DNA of 9,865 bases from NCBI GenBank assembly GCA_030630075.1, contig DAOVNS010000047.1:1-9865 (forward strand), given 5' to 3'. Source of the stretch: a bacterium (GTDB taxonomy: Bacteria; Dependentiae; Babeliae; Babeliales; UASB340). The stretch's first letter is position 1; every line of letters starts with the position of its first letter. The notes under the pieces are model-generated. The model ran no database searches. It had not been told where the DNA came from and saw only the letters and a list, made by a program, of their open reading frames with translations. The position numbers and the translations under genes are program-made. Of the stretch, positions 1 through 7,200 are shown piece by piece.

Positions 1-52
1 GAAGCATTAAAATAACGTGGATTCGGGACAAAAAAACAAATAAAAGACAAAA

Positions 53-1630
53 ATGAGTGCTCTTCATAAAATAACACAAGTACTAATCGCAAATCGCTCA
101 GAAGTGGTTTCTAGAATAAATTTCAGTTGCCCAAAAATGGGTATTAAGACTGTTTCTATTTATTCACCAGAAGATCAACTATTGCCATATGTTTTTCAGA
201 CTAATCAAAACCATGCGCTAACAAAAAATGGTCCTGCTGCATATTTAAATCAAGATGAAATTATCAATATTGCCGTAAAAACAAAATGTGATGCCATTCA
301 CCCCGGATATGGTTTTTTATCAGAAAACTCTCAATTTGCCCAAAAAGTTATTGATTCTGGATTGGTCTGGATTGGCCCAACTCCAGAAACAATAAAACTT
401 ATGGGAGATAAGACTTGCGCAAGAGAAATGATGCAAAAAGTTGGTGTTCCGGTTATTCCTGGATTTCATTTTTTAGAATCAGAAAAAGATATTGCGCAAA
501 AGTTTGCCGCCAAAATCGGTTATCCGGTTTTACTAAAAGATCCTCTTGGCGGCGGAGGAAAGGCAATTCAGAAAATAGAAAATGCTCAAGAATTCGAAAT
601 TTACTTTTCTACAATTTTTGCAGAAGCAAAAAAAATGACCGGTTCAGATAAAATTATATTAGAAAAATATATTCAAAATGGCCGGCACATCGAAATTCAA
701 ATTGCGGGTGATGGAAGTAATGGAGGTGATAATGAAAACAAAGTTGTTCATTTTTACGAAAGAGAATGCTCTATTCAAAGGCGTCATCAAAAAATTATTG
801 AAGAAGCGCCCTGCAATTTTTTAGATAAAAAAACACTTAACAAAATGTACCAAGCAGCAATTAAAGCAGCCAAATCAGTTAATTACCAAAATATCGGAAC
901 AGTTGAATTTATAGTTACAACAAGTCGAGACTTAGCAAGTCGCAACTTGGCAAACAATGACTTAGCAAGTCATGACTTTTATTTTTTAGAAATGAACACA
1001 AGGCTACAAGTGGAACATTCTGTAACTGAACTTACAACGGGAATAGACCTTGTTGCACTACAACTCGAAATTGCTCAAACAAAAAAACTTAACATATGTC
1101 AAAAAGATATTTCACAAAAAAATCATGCTATTGAGTGCAGAATTTATAGTGAAGATACAAAAAACAACTTTTTACCTGCATCAGGAACAATAACTTATTT
1201 AAATACGCCGAGTGGTGCATTTATAAGAAATGACAATAATCTTGAAATCGGGCAAGAAATAACTCCGTTTTTTGATCCAATGATATCTAAACTTACTTGT
1301 TGGGGTAGAAACAGAAAAGATTCTATAAATAACATGGTGTTAACACTTAGTAAATTTAAAATTAATGGAATTAAAAACAATATTAACTTTCTAAAAGCAA
1401 TATTCAAAACAGATGAATTTGTTGAAGGCAATATTCATACTCAACTTTTAAATAACAAAAAATACTTTGAAAAATTAATTACACAAAAAACAATAAATAA
1501 CGATAATCAAATATCTGAAAACGAAATTGCGAGCATTGCTGCATACTTGTTTTCGCAACTAAACACAAAAACTAAAAAACGTTCTGCCAATAAAACAACT
1601 TCTATTTGGAGAAATCAAAAATGGCAGTAA
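53..1630 (+). CDS. accC: Biotin carboxylase subunit of an acyl-CoA carboxylase (AccC / PccA N-terminal type)
   Basis: ATP-grasp enzyme that carboxylates the biotin of a carrier protein with ATP and bicarbonate, in the cytoplasm. Visible by comparison with E. coli AccC: N-terminal VLIANR (10-15), HPGYGFLSEN (83-92), ATP-contact Lys120 (MGDK) and Lys162, Gly-rich loop GGGGK (166-170), EKY (204-206), His212, QRRHQK (242-247), Glu285, then EMNTRLQVEH (313-322) with Glu313, Asn315, Arg317 and Glu321, and Arg392. The C-terminal part (FFDPMISKL, then IWRNQKW at 518-524) resembles the PccA/MccA class, in which BT and biotinyl domains would follow; here they are in the next gene. Length is 525 residues against about 450 for AccC, because of a 6-residue insertion near 221-229, a repeat-derived insertion of about 16 residues (290-308) and the PccA-like extension. 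An in-frame TAA at 41-43 rules out a longer start; the Shine-Dalgarno is weak. Oddities are NRSE for the usual NRGE and KAI for K/R-G-M after the Gly loop. The acyl-CoA substrate cannot be told without the carboxyltransferase. Confidence 0.93.
   Translation: MSALHKITQVLIANRSEVVSRINFSCPKMGIKTVSIYSPEDQLLPYVFQTNQNHALTKNGPAAYLNQDEIINIAVKTKCDAIHPGYGFLSENSQFAQKVIDSGLVWIGPTPETIKLMGDKTCAREMMQKVGVPVIPGFHFLESEKDIAQKFAAKIGYPVLLKDPLGGGGKAIQKIENAQEFEIYFSTIFAEAKKMTGSDKIILEKYIQNGRHIEIQIAGDGSNGGDNENKVVHFYERECSIQRRHQKIIEEAPCNFLDKKTLNKMYQAAIKAAKSVNYQNIGTVEFIVTTSRDLASRNLANNDLASHDFYFLEMNTRLQVEHSVTELTTGIDLVALQLEIAQTKKLNICQKDISQKNHAIECRIYSEDTKNNFLPASGTITYLNTPSGAFIRNDNNLEIGQEITPFFDPMISKLTCWGRNRKDSINNMVLTLSKFKINGIKNNINFLKAIFKTDEFVEGNIHTQLLNNKKYFEKLITQKTINNDNQISENEIASIAAYLFSQLNTKTKKRSANKTTSIWRNQKWQ
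927..971 (+). repeat. 15-bp in-frame tandem repeat with internal palindromes, inside accC
   Basis: Three 15-bp units (927-941, 942-956, 957-971) lie in register. The 13-mer GACTTAGCAAGTC occurs exactly at 929-941 and 959-971, with a degenerate copy (ACTTGGCAA) at 945-953. Partial units flank them: CAAGTC at 921-926 and ATGACTT at 972-978. Each 13-mer is a palindrome with 5-bp arms and a 3-nt centre. The period of five codons encodes SRDLA, SRNLA, NNDLA, SHDFY (291-310). This is exactly where the protein is about 16 residues longer than E. coli AccC between its Glu276 and Glu288 equivalents, so the repeat looks like an in-frame expansion or inserted element. Confidence 0.85.
1608..1611 (+). 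promoter_or_regulatory. Shine-Dalgarno (GGAG) of the BCCP gene, inside accC
   Basis: GGAG sits 9 nt before ATG 1621, within the last codons of accC. It sets the BCCP start at 1621 rather than the TTG at 1606, which would overlap the Shine-Dalgarno itself. It argues that the second gene has its own initiation, by coupling or reinitiation, and is not just a frameshift product. Confidence 0.6.
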
Positions 1631-2193
1631 CTAAATATTTTTTGAACACCAAAGAATACAAGATCTCAACAATTTCAAAAACAACAAATACTTTCCAGAT
1701 AAAAATTAATAATAAGTTAATAGATTTAGAGATCGTTAAAATCGATACAAAAAATAAAGTTTTATTATTTAAGATTAAAGACGAAATCTATAAAACAATT
1801 TTTTTAAAAACTCATTCTTTAGACCAAATATCTTGTTTTATTAGCAATTTCAACAAAATATTTAATCTAAACACTAATACCGAAAAAATAATTCCTGCTA
1901 CAAAAATTAATCCCGAAAATCAATTTCTAGAAACTTTAGAAAGTCCTCTGGCTGGAAAAGTAATAAAAGTTTATGTACAAAAAAATCAAATGGTTAAAAA
2001 AAATCAGCCTCTTGTTGTTATAGAATCAATGAAAATGGAAAATGAAATACGGTCTTCGCAAGATGCATTTATCAAAACCATTCAAATTTCTGAGTCAGAT
2101 TTGTTAAAACAGAATCAGACACTAATGACTTTTGAAAAAAGGGGAGAATTAGATGGAAAATCAAAAAATGCAAATGAACAAACGGAAATTTAG
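1621..2193 (+). CDS. Biotin carboxyl carrier protein with BT-like N-terminal region
   Basis: Carries the biotin that the upstream biotin carboxylase loads and a carboxyltransferase (not in this window) unloads. It has 190 residues. The C-terminal biotinyl domain (about 108-173) begins ESPLAGKV and has the biotinylation motif ESMKMEN with Lys138 as the expected modified residue. The first 90 or so residues are beta-strand-like (alternating hydrophobics in FQIKINNKLIDLEIVK and KVLLFKIKDEIYKTIF). I read them as the BT domain that joins carrier to biotin carboxylase in PccA-type alpha subunits; this part is inferred. The start ATG overlaps the end of accC by 10 bp in the -1 frame, where a single-chain PccA would simply continue. 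About 17 residues follow the usual end of the domain, and their codons also hold the Shine-Dalgarno and start of the MerR gene. BirA would be needed for activation and is not seen here. Confidence 0.9.
   Translation: MAVTKYFLNTKEYKISTISKTTNTFQIKINNKLIDLEIVKIDTKNKVLLFKIKDEIYKTIFLKTHSLDQISCFISNFNKIFNLNTNTEKIIPATKINPENQFLETLESPLAGKVIKVYVQKNQMVKKNQPLVVIESMKMENEIRSSQDAFIKTIQISESDLLKQNQTLMTFEKRGELDGKSKNANEQTEI
2141..2146 (+). promoter_or_regulatory. Shine-Dalgarno (GGGGAG) of the merR-type gene
   Basis: GGGGAG is 6 nt before ATG 2153 and is the strongest ribosome binding site in the left operon. It fixes the MerR start at 2153 rather than at the in-frame ATG codons at residues 6 and 8. It lies inside the BCCP coding frame. 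Confidence 0.65.
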
Positions 2194-2596
2194 AATCGGC
2201 GATCTTGCAAAAAAGCTACAGGTAAAAAAATTTGTAATTCGATTCTGGGAAAAAGAATTTCAATTACAATCAGATCGCTCTCAAGGGGGACAACGATTTT
2301 ATACTCAAGATGATTTAAAAACATTTTCAACGATTAAAGAACTTTTATACGAAAAAAAATACACAATTCCAGGAGCGAAAAAAGAATTAGAAGTTATTCT
2401 ATCCGAAAAAGCTCCTAAGACAGAAAATCAACTTGCACCTGTAATTAATTCAATACAACCAGCACAAAAAGAACCCCAAGAAGAAATTCATTACAAAGAA
2501 ATTGTAACAGAAATTACTAATTTATCTCCTCAAATAATTAAAAAAGTAGATAAATTAAAACAAAAACTAGAAGAACTTAAAAAACAATTAGATTAG
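2153..2596 (+). CDS. MerR-family transcriptional regulator (MlrA-like helix-turn-helix)
   Basis: Small DNA-binding regulator of 147 residues. The winged helix-turn-helix occupies about 12-80: FRIGDLAKKLQVKKFVIRFW (13-32) is the helix-turn-helix, and GGQRFYTQDDL (45-55) is the wing and start of the next helix, close to the family's usual GxRxYxxxDL. The region after residue 85 is Lys/Glu/Pro-rich and ends in a short coiled-coil-like helix with leucine heptads (VDKLKQKLEELKKQLD). There is no cysteine, so it is not a classic metal or thiol sensor; no effector domain is recognisable. It overlaps the BCCP gene by 41 bp and is probably co-transcribed with the carboxylase genes. Its target is unknown: the carboxylase operon itself, or the palindrome at 3372-3383, are the nearby candidates. 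It converges with the methyltransferase gene with a 2-bp gap and no hairpin between them. Confidence 0.85.
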   Translation: MENQKMQMNKRKFRIGDLAKKLQVKKFVIRFWEKEFQLQSDRSQGGQRFYTQDDLKTFSTIKELLYEKKYTIPGAKKELEVILSEKAPKTENQLAPVINSIQPAQKEPQEEIHYKEIVTEITNLSPQIIKKVDKLKQKLEELKKQLD

Positions 2597-2598
2597 TT

Positions 2599-3327
2599 TT
2601 AATTTACTTTTTGCAAATGATGAACACAAGCCGGAGGAAAGTTGCGCCACACTGTGTTTTCTTCGCAGCTAAATTTGCTTTCAAATTTAGCTAAAACATC
2701 AAATAATTCTTGATCTTCTTGTTTTTGCTGAGGATTAAAGTAAGACCGAATCTTGCGTAAAGTATTAACACCAATGTAAGAAAAATAAGAAATAACACCT
2801 CCCGGCTTTAAAACAAACTCATACTTATTTAAAATTTTGGCTACATCATCTGAACTAAAAATTTTAAACGGAAGACCCGAAATAATAACATCAAAATATT
2901 CCGGATACAGTGTTTCATCCCAATCTAAAATAGAAGCATGAATTATTTCAACATTGGGATAACCTGCAAGATCTGTTTGTAAAAAATCACAAAATACTTT
3001 TTCAAATTCAATCGTCATCAAAAAACCTTTCCCTAGATTTTTTGCAATTTCTCGGGTAAAAGGACCTGTGCCTGGTCCAACTTCTAATATTCTAAGAGGT
3101 GATCCATCATTTTTTACATGCTCTGTTATTGCTTGCGCCAAAAAACGAGAGCTTGGAGCAACAGATCCAACAGTTCCAGGATTTTTGCGAAATGCATCAA
3201 AAAACGATAACTTTTCGCTAACGGACGTTCTTAATCGATCAACCCAACCTTCTTGGTTGCAAAAAGATATATTTACTGCAAAGAAACCTGCAATAAAAAT
3301 CATTAAATATTTTTTTCTAGCCAACAT
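2599..3327 (-). CDS. PmtA-like SAM-dependent methyltransferase with N-terminal export/anchor segment
   Basis: Class I SAM methyltransferase, 242 residues, resembling bacterial phospholipid N-methyltransferases. Seen: the family N-terminal signature SFFDAFRKNPGTVGSVAPSS (41-60) followed by RFLA; SAM motif I ILEVGPGTGPFT (80-91); acidic Glu107 after the second strand; SGLPF (150-154) in the motif IV position; FVLKPGG (171-177); and a C-terminal NFPPACVHHL that matches the NxPPAxV ending typical of PmtA. Unusually, the protein starts with a basic stretch and a hydrophobic run (MLARKK, then about residues 8-22). The next in-frame Met (residue 9) lies inside that run, and no ATG, GTG or TTG follows it before the conserved domain. 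The catalytic domain is therefore predicted to be tethered or exported. The start is supported by GAGGT (complement of 3333-3337), 5 nt upstream. Lipid methylation is inferred from family resemblance; other small or protein substrates are possible. Confidence 0.8.
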   Translation of the reverse strand: MLARKKYLMIFIAGFFAVNISFCNQEGWVDRLRTSVSEKLSFFDAFRKNPGTVGSVAPSSRFLAQAITEHVKNDGSPLRILEVGPGTGPFTREIAKNLGKGFLMTIEFEKVFCDFLQTDLAGYPNVEIIHASILDWDETLYPEYFDVIISGLPFKIFSSDDVAKILNKYEFVLKPGGVISYFSYIGVNTLRKIRSYFNPQQKQEDQELFDVLAKFESKFSCEENTVWRNFPPACVHHLQKVN

Positions 3328-3351
3328 TAAAGACCTCGTTTAAACTTTTAC

Positions 3352-3357
3352 ATTATA
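3352..3357 (-). promoter_or_regulatory. Probable -10 box (TATAAT) for the methyltransferase gene
   Basis: A perfect TATAAT on the minus strand lies 24 bp before the methyltransferase ATG, giving a leader of about 15-20 nt that holds the GAGGT Shine-Dalgarno. No recognisable -35 hexamer lies 16-18 bp upstream; that position is taken by the palindrome at 3372-3383, which would suit an activator-dependent promoter. Confidence 0.45.
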
Positions 3358-3371
3358 AAATCAGGGAAAAC

Positions 3372-3383
3372 GGTAAGCTTACC
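3372..3383. promoter_or_regulatory. 12-bp perfect palindrome (candidate operator) between divergent genes
   Basis: GGTAAGCTTACC is a perfect palindrome in the 91-bp region between the methyltransferase (-) and truB (+). It covers the -35 position of the methyltransferase promoter and lies 35 bp before the truB ATG. It is more GC-rich than its AT-rich surroundings. An operator role is inferred; no regulator can be named from the sequence. Confidence 0.4.
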
Positions 3384-3418
3384 AGAAAAAAACAATATTG
3401 CATTAGGAAATATTAATT

Positions 3419-4171
3419 ATGGAATTAAAAGAAAAACTAAACGGCTTTTTACTAATAAATAAGCCAAAAAACATAAGTTCATACGATTGCATAAGACACA
3501 TTAAAAAAATAGTTAAAGAAAAATTTAAAATTGGGCACACAGGAACACTTGATAACTTTGCAACAGGATTATTAATTCTAGCTCTGGGCAAAGGAACAAA
3601 ACACAGCAATCTGTTAATGAATTTAAATAAAGAATATGTTGCAACCGGAAAATTGGGTGAACTTACAGATACTTTAGATAACACCGGAGAAATTATTGAA
3701 ACAAATGATACAACCTTAATTTCAGAAAAAAATTTAAATGATGCAATAAAAAATTTCGGCAGTAGCTACCTTCAAACACCGCCACTTTATTCTGCATTAA
3801 AACATAAAGGACAACCTCTTTATAAATTAACTCGAGAAAAAAAACTTGATCCAGAAGTTCTTGAAGAAATCACCAAACAAAAAAGTCGCGAAATTAAAAT
3901 TTATAACTTAGAACTAACGAACATAAATCTTCCCTTTTTTACAATTCAAACAACGGTTAGCAAAGGAACATATATTCGTTCCTTGGTGAATGACATTGCA
4001 CAAAAATTAAATTTACCGGCCACAACTTATGAATTGACAAGAACAAAAATAGGACCTATATCTTTGCAAGATTCTATTAATCTAAACGACATTAAAACAA
4101 TAGAAGATATTTTCCAAAAACTAATTGATATCGAAGATTTTAAACAAAAAATAGAGGATGAAATTTTATGA
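3419..4171 (+). CDS. truB: tRNA pseudouridine(55) synthase TruB
   Basis: Converts U55 in the T-loop of tRNAs to pseudouridine, in the cytoplasm. It has 250 residues. Family motifs in order: GFLLINKPKNISSYD (9-23); GHTGTLDNFATGLL (39-52) with catalytic Asp45, the usual Pro after this Asp being Asn; QTPPLYSALKHKGQPLY with the YSA(L/I)K motif; and SKGTYIRSLVNDIA near residue 180. It is shorter than E. coli TruB (314) and ends soon after the catalytic domain, so a full C-terminal RNA-binding PUA region is absent, as in many shorter TruB proteins. AGGA at 3405-3408, 10 nt before ATG, supports the start. It is transcribed away from the methyltransferase, with no convincing promoter of its own visible. 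Its TGA stop lies inside the stem of the terminator that follows. Confidence 0.96.
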   Translation: MELKEKLNGFLLINKPKNISSYDCIRHIKKIVKEKFKIGHTGTLDNFATGLLILALGKGTKHSNLLMNLNKEYVATGKLGELTDTLDNTGEIIETNDTTLISEKNLNDAIKNFGSSYLQTPPLYSALKHKGQPLYKLTREKKLDPEVLEEITKQKSREIKIYNLELTNINLPFFTIQTTVSKGTYIRSLVNDIAQKLNLPATTYELTRTKIGPISLQDSINLNDIKTIEDIFQKLIDIEDFKQKIEDEIL

Positions 4172-4216
4172 AAAGAAAAAGACCGGCTATTTTTTAGCCG
4201 GTCTTTTTCTTTTCAT
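4168..4216. terminator. Bidirectional intrinsic terminator, 22-bp perfect stem
   Basis: Arms 4168-4189 and 4195-4216 are perfect reverse complements around a 5-nt loop (4190-4194, TTTTT). The GC core GACCGGCTA/TAGCCGGTC is followed on each strand by TTTTTCTTTT, so it can end both truB (+) and the large exported gene (-). The truB stop codon (4169-4171) is part of the left arm. Confidence 0.92.
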
Positions 4217-4235
4217 TCCTTTTAATTAAGATTAA

Positions 4236-7200
4236 TTATCTTCTACCCTTTCTTATTGGTGCTGGTGCTGGTGCTGGTGCTGGTGCTGGTGCTGGTGCTG
4301 GTGCTGGTGTTACAGGTGCTACAACTGGTGCTACAACTGGTGCTGGTGCTTGAGGTAATTCTGTTATAAGTCTTTCAACTGTAGCCTTACCGGAAACTCC
4401 CAAAATATTTGATTTCTCTTTAATAGAACCTAAGAATTCTAAATATTTTGTTTGAATTGTACTTTTTGCATTCTTCTGTTCATCATTTTCTGTTGGCATT
4501 GCTTTAATTTTTGCAGCCAATTCTTGAAGAACAAATACAAATCCACCCATTTCCATAAATGAAAGAATTCTTGGTCCAACCCAATTTACAATAACTCCTA
4601 ATGATTCAATTTGTGCATCCATTGAAGGTCTTGCAAGAGCAGCAGTTAAAACATCATTGAAATCTGCATCTGGAGCTGGAGGCTCAATTGCAGGAACAAC
4701 TACGCCTTTAACTTTTAATGCATTCATCCAACCATTTACATAACCACTATTTGCACCATATAAAGGTTGATGTGCTACAACTTTAATTAATAAATCATAA
4801 AAAGATTTTAATGTAGGATCTTCTGCTGGTAATGCAGAGAAAAGACTATTTAATCCATAAAGATGTGTTCCTACAAATTCCCATTGTTTATCCATAGCCA
4901 CATCTTCTGGGAATGTTGCATTATTAGCTTTAGCCCAAATTACAGCCTCTTTAAGTTTTTGTATTTTATTTACTGGTGAAGCCTGCGCTACCGCTGCATC
5001 AATTCGTTGAACTAAAGTCATATCTTCCGGTTCTACTTCTGCAACTACTTCAGTTACTACTGCAACAACGCGAGTTCCTTGGCGGAAATAAACTTCATTA
5101 CCTTCAATTACAACGGCAACATCACCTTTTGCATTAACGTCACCACTAAGAATTGACTTAGCAATTGGAGATTTTGTCCATTTTCCTTTTTCAAAAATCC
5201 ACCAGTTGCTGTCAGTTTTTGAAACTGCTCTAACTAAATCAGCACTTCCAACATGAATTTCTTTAAATGTTTCTGATGCAGCTTGAGGAGCCCATGTACT
5301 GTTTACCCATTTGTAAACAGTGCCTGCATTATTTAATGCCATTACTGTTCCATCAGTTGCAACATTTACAAATGCACCACTTCCGGCAGTTCCTGTTTCG
5401 TTCCATTTATTATCACCCCACCAAACAATGTTACCATCATTATAAACTGCCCAAACTTTATCGGGTCCAGCAACAGAAACCATTTTAAATCTACCAGTTC
5501 CAGACATTGTAGCGGCAAAAGATTCCCAATTACTTACTTCGGAATTCCATTTATAAATGTCACCGCCGGTGTCGATAGCAAAAACAACGCCATTGCCTAC
5601 AGAAATACATCTTGCTTTGCCTGGTTTAGATGTCCAATTAATTGTTGGACCTACACCCATCAAACCAATTTGATATGTTCCTTGATAGATCGTGTTATCT
5701 GGAGCAACACCCCAAACAGCAGTTGTTCCATCAGCATTGGTACCAATAGATATCTGTCTTAAAGGTTGGCCTTCAATTTCAAAGAATGATGCGGGAAGTC
5801 CTGTACCTGGCTCAACAACTGTTTCTTCAACTTCACTTACAACAACTTCTTCTGTTACAGGAGTTGTTACTCCCGGACCTTTTACAGGTCTTGGTGTTGC
5901 TGGAACTTTAATTTTTCTATAAAAAGCTGTATTACCATGAGGTGCACCAGAAACTTCTTTTGCAGGAATACTTGTTATTGCAACAAGAGTTCCATCTGGT
6001 CCGATAGCGAAATCTTTTAAGTTTCTACCTCTTTTAGCTAATTGCCATTGTCCTTTAGCTGTTAACCAATATAAATTATTACGATAAAGACCACGCATTA
6101 AATCTTGTCTTGCAACAGAAATCATATCAAGTTGAAGACCTGGAATTTGATTAAATGTAGCTCCGCTATCATAAGAAACAAAAACATTATTATCTAAATC
6201 TATACATGCAACCGTACCGTCAGAAGCAGCATCTACATACTTATGTTGATCACCTCTTTTCTCAACCCACTGACCATTCTCAAGATGAACCAATCCACCT
6301 TCTTTTGTTACAGCCCAAATATCTTTAGAATCTTTTCCAACAGAAATTCTTACCATATTTGCATCAGGCAAAGAAGTCCATCCTCTCATGTTGCTATCCC
6401 AAACATATGGTTTTCCTACATTATTTATTGCAACTTTTGTCCCATCAGAACCAACATCAATATCAATTCCCACACCTGTAAGTTTAGTCCATTTAACAAG
6501 CGGAGCAGATATACCAGCAACTTTAAAAATTACGCCAGCTTCACCGCGTCCTAAAATCAAGGTTTTACCGTTTGCATCAAGACCAACAGCAACACCAGCA
6601 AGACCACCTGGAACTAAAGGCATAAAACCACGAGGTAATGTTACTTTTGCAGAAACTTCTGGTGATTCTATTCCGGCAAAACCTGTTACGGGAGAAGTTA
6701 TAGCCGCAGCATCTTCTTCACTTACAGGGGCTGTTTCGCCAACTTTACTCAACACCCATTTTTCATTAGATTTCAAATTTCTTGCAAGATCTAAATCCCA
6801 TCTAGCATTCCACTTAAGAGGACCTGCGTCTGCAATACCATGACCGGCTCGCAAATACATATTCATAGATTTAAAAGAAATTACGTCCCCTGTGTTCAAA
6901 GAAGATCCAAAAGCAGAACTTTCACTTACAATTTGCCATATAGAGGTTGGCGGAGCAATAGGCATTTTTACAATATCAAAAGCAAGAGTAGCTACTTCAT
7001 TACCTTTAACAACAACTAAATATCTTCCAGAAGTAAAAGATTTAAGACAAACCTTACTTCCAATTTTTATTTCTTGATTTTGAGAGTTCGACTTACCTGG
7101 TCTCACCAAAATCCATTGTTCATTTTCTCCTGCATCTTTTGTTTTGTTCAAATACCCTACTGCTTGTTTTTTATCTTCACCAACAGCCGCAAATCTACCC

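Noticed and set aside
1..56. Tail of an upstream gene, possibly the carboxyltransferase of the same complex
   Set aside because: Two frames could end here: frame 1 gives EALK and stops at 13-15; frame 3 is open from base 3 to a TGA at 54-56 that overlaps the accC ATG. Neither tail matches the usual carboxyltransferase end, and so few codons cannot decide.
924..980. SRDLA-type five-residue units as a pentapeptide-repeat fold
   Set aside because: The period is five, but the small residue follows the Leu instead of sitting two before it, and three units are too few for the fold.
1606..1620. TTG start for the BCCP gene, five codons upstream
   Set aside because: The TTG would overlap the GGAG Shine-Dalgarno, which is well spaced for ATG 1621.
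2599..3327. Methyltransferase as a lipoprotein with Cys23
   Set aside because: The residues before the Cys (ISF) do not fit the lipobox, which needs a small residue at -1.
4168..4216. Nine-codon frames on each strand (MKRKRPA...) with overlapping ATGA or nearby AAGGA
   Set aside because: They arise from the palindromic terminator stem itself; no independent sign of translation.
5692..6843. Several open frames on the + strand inside the propeller gene
   Set aside because: They lie antisense to a gene with clear signal peptide and repeat domains, have no recognisable motifs, and are expected shadows.
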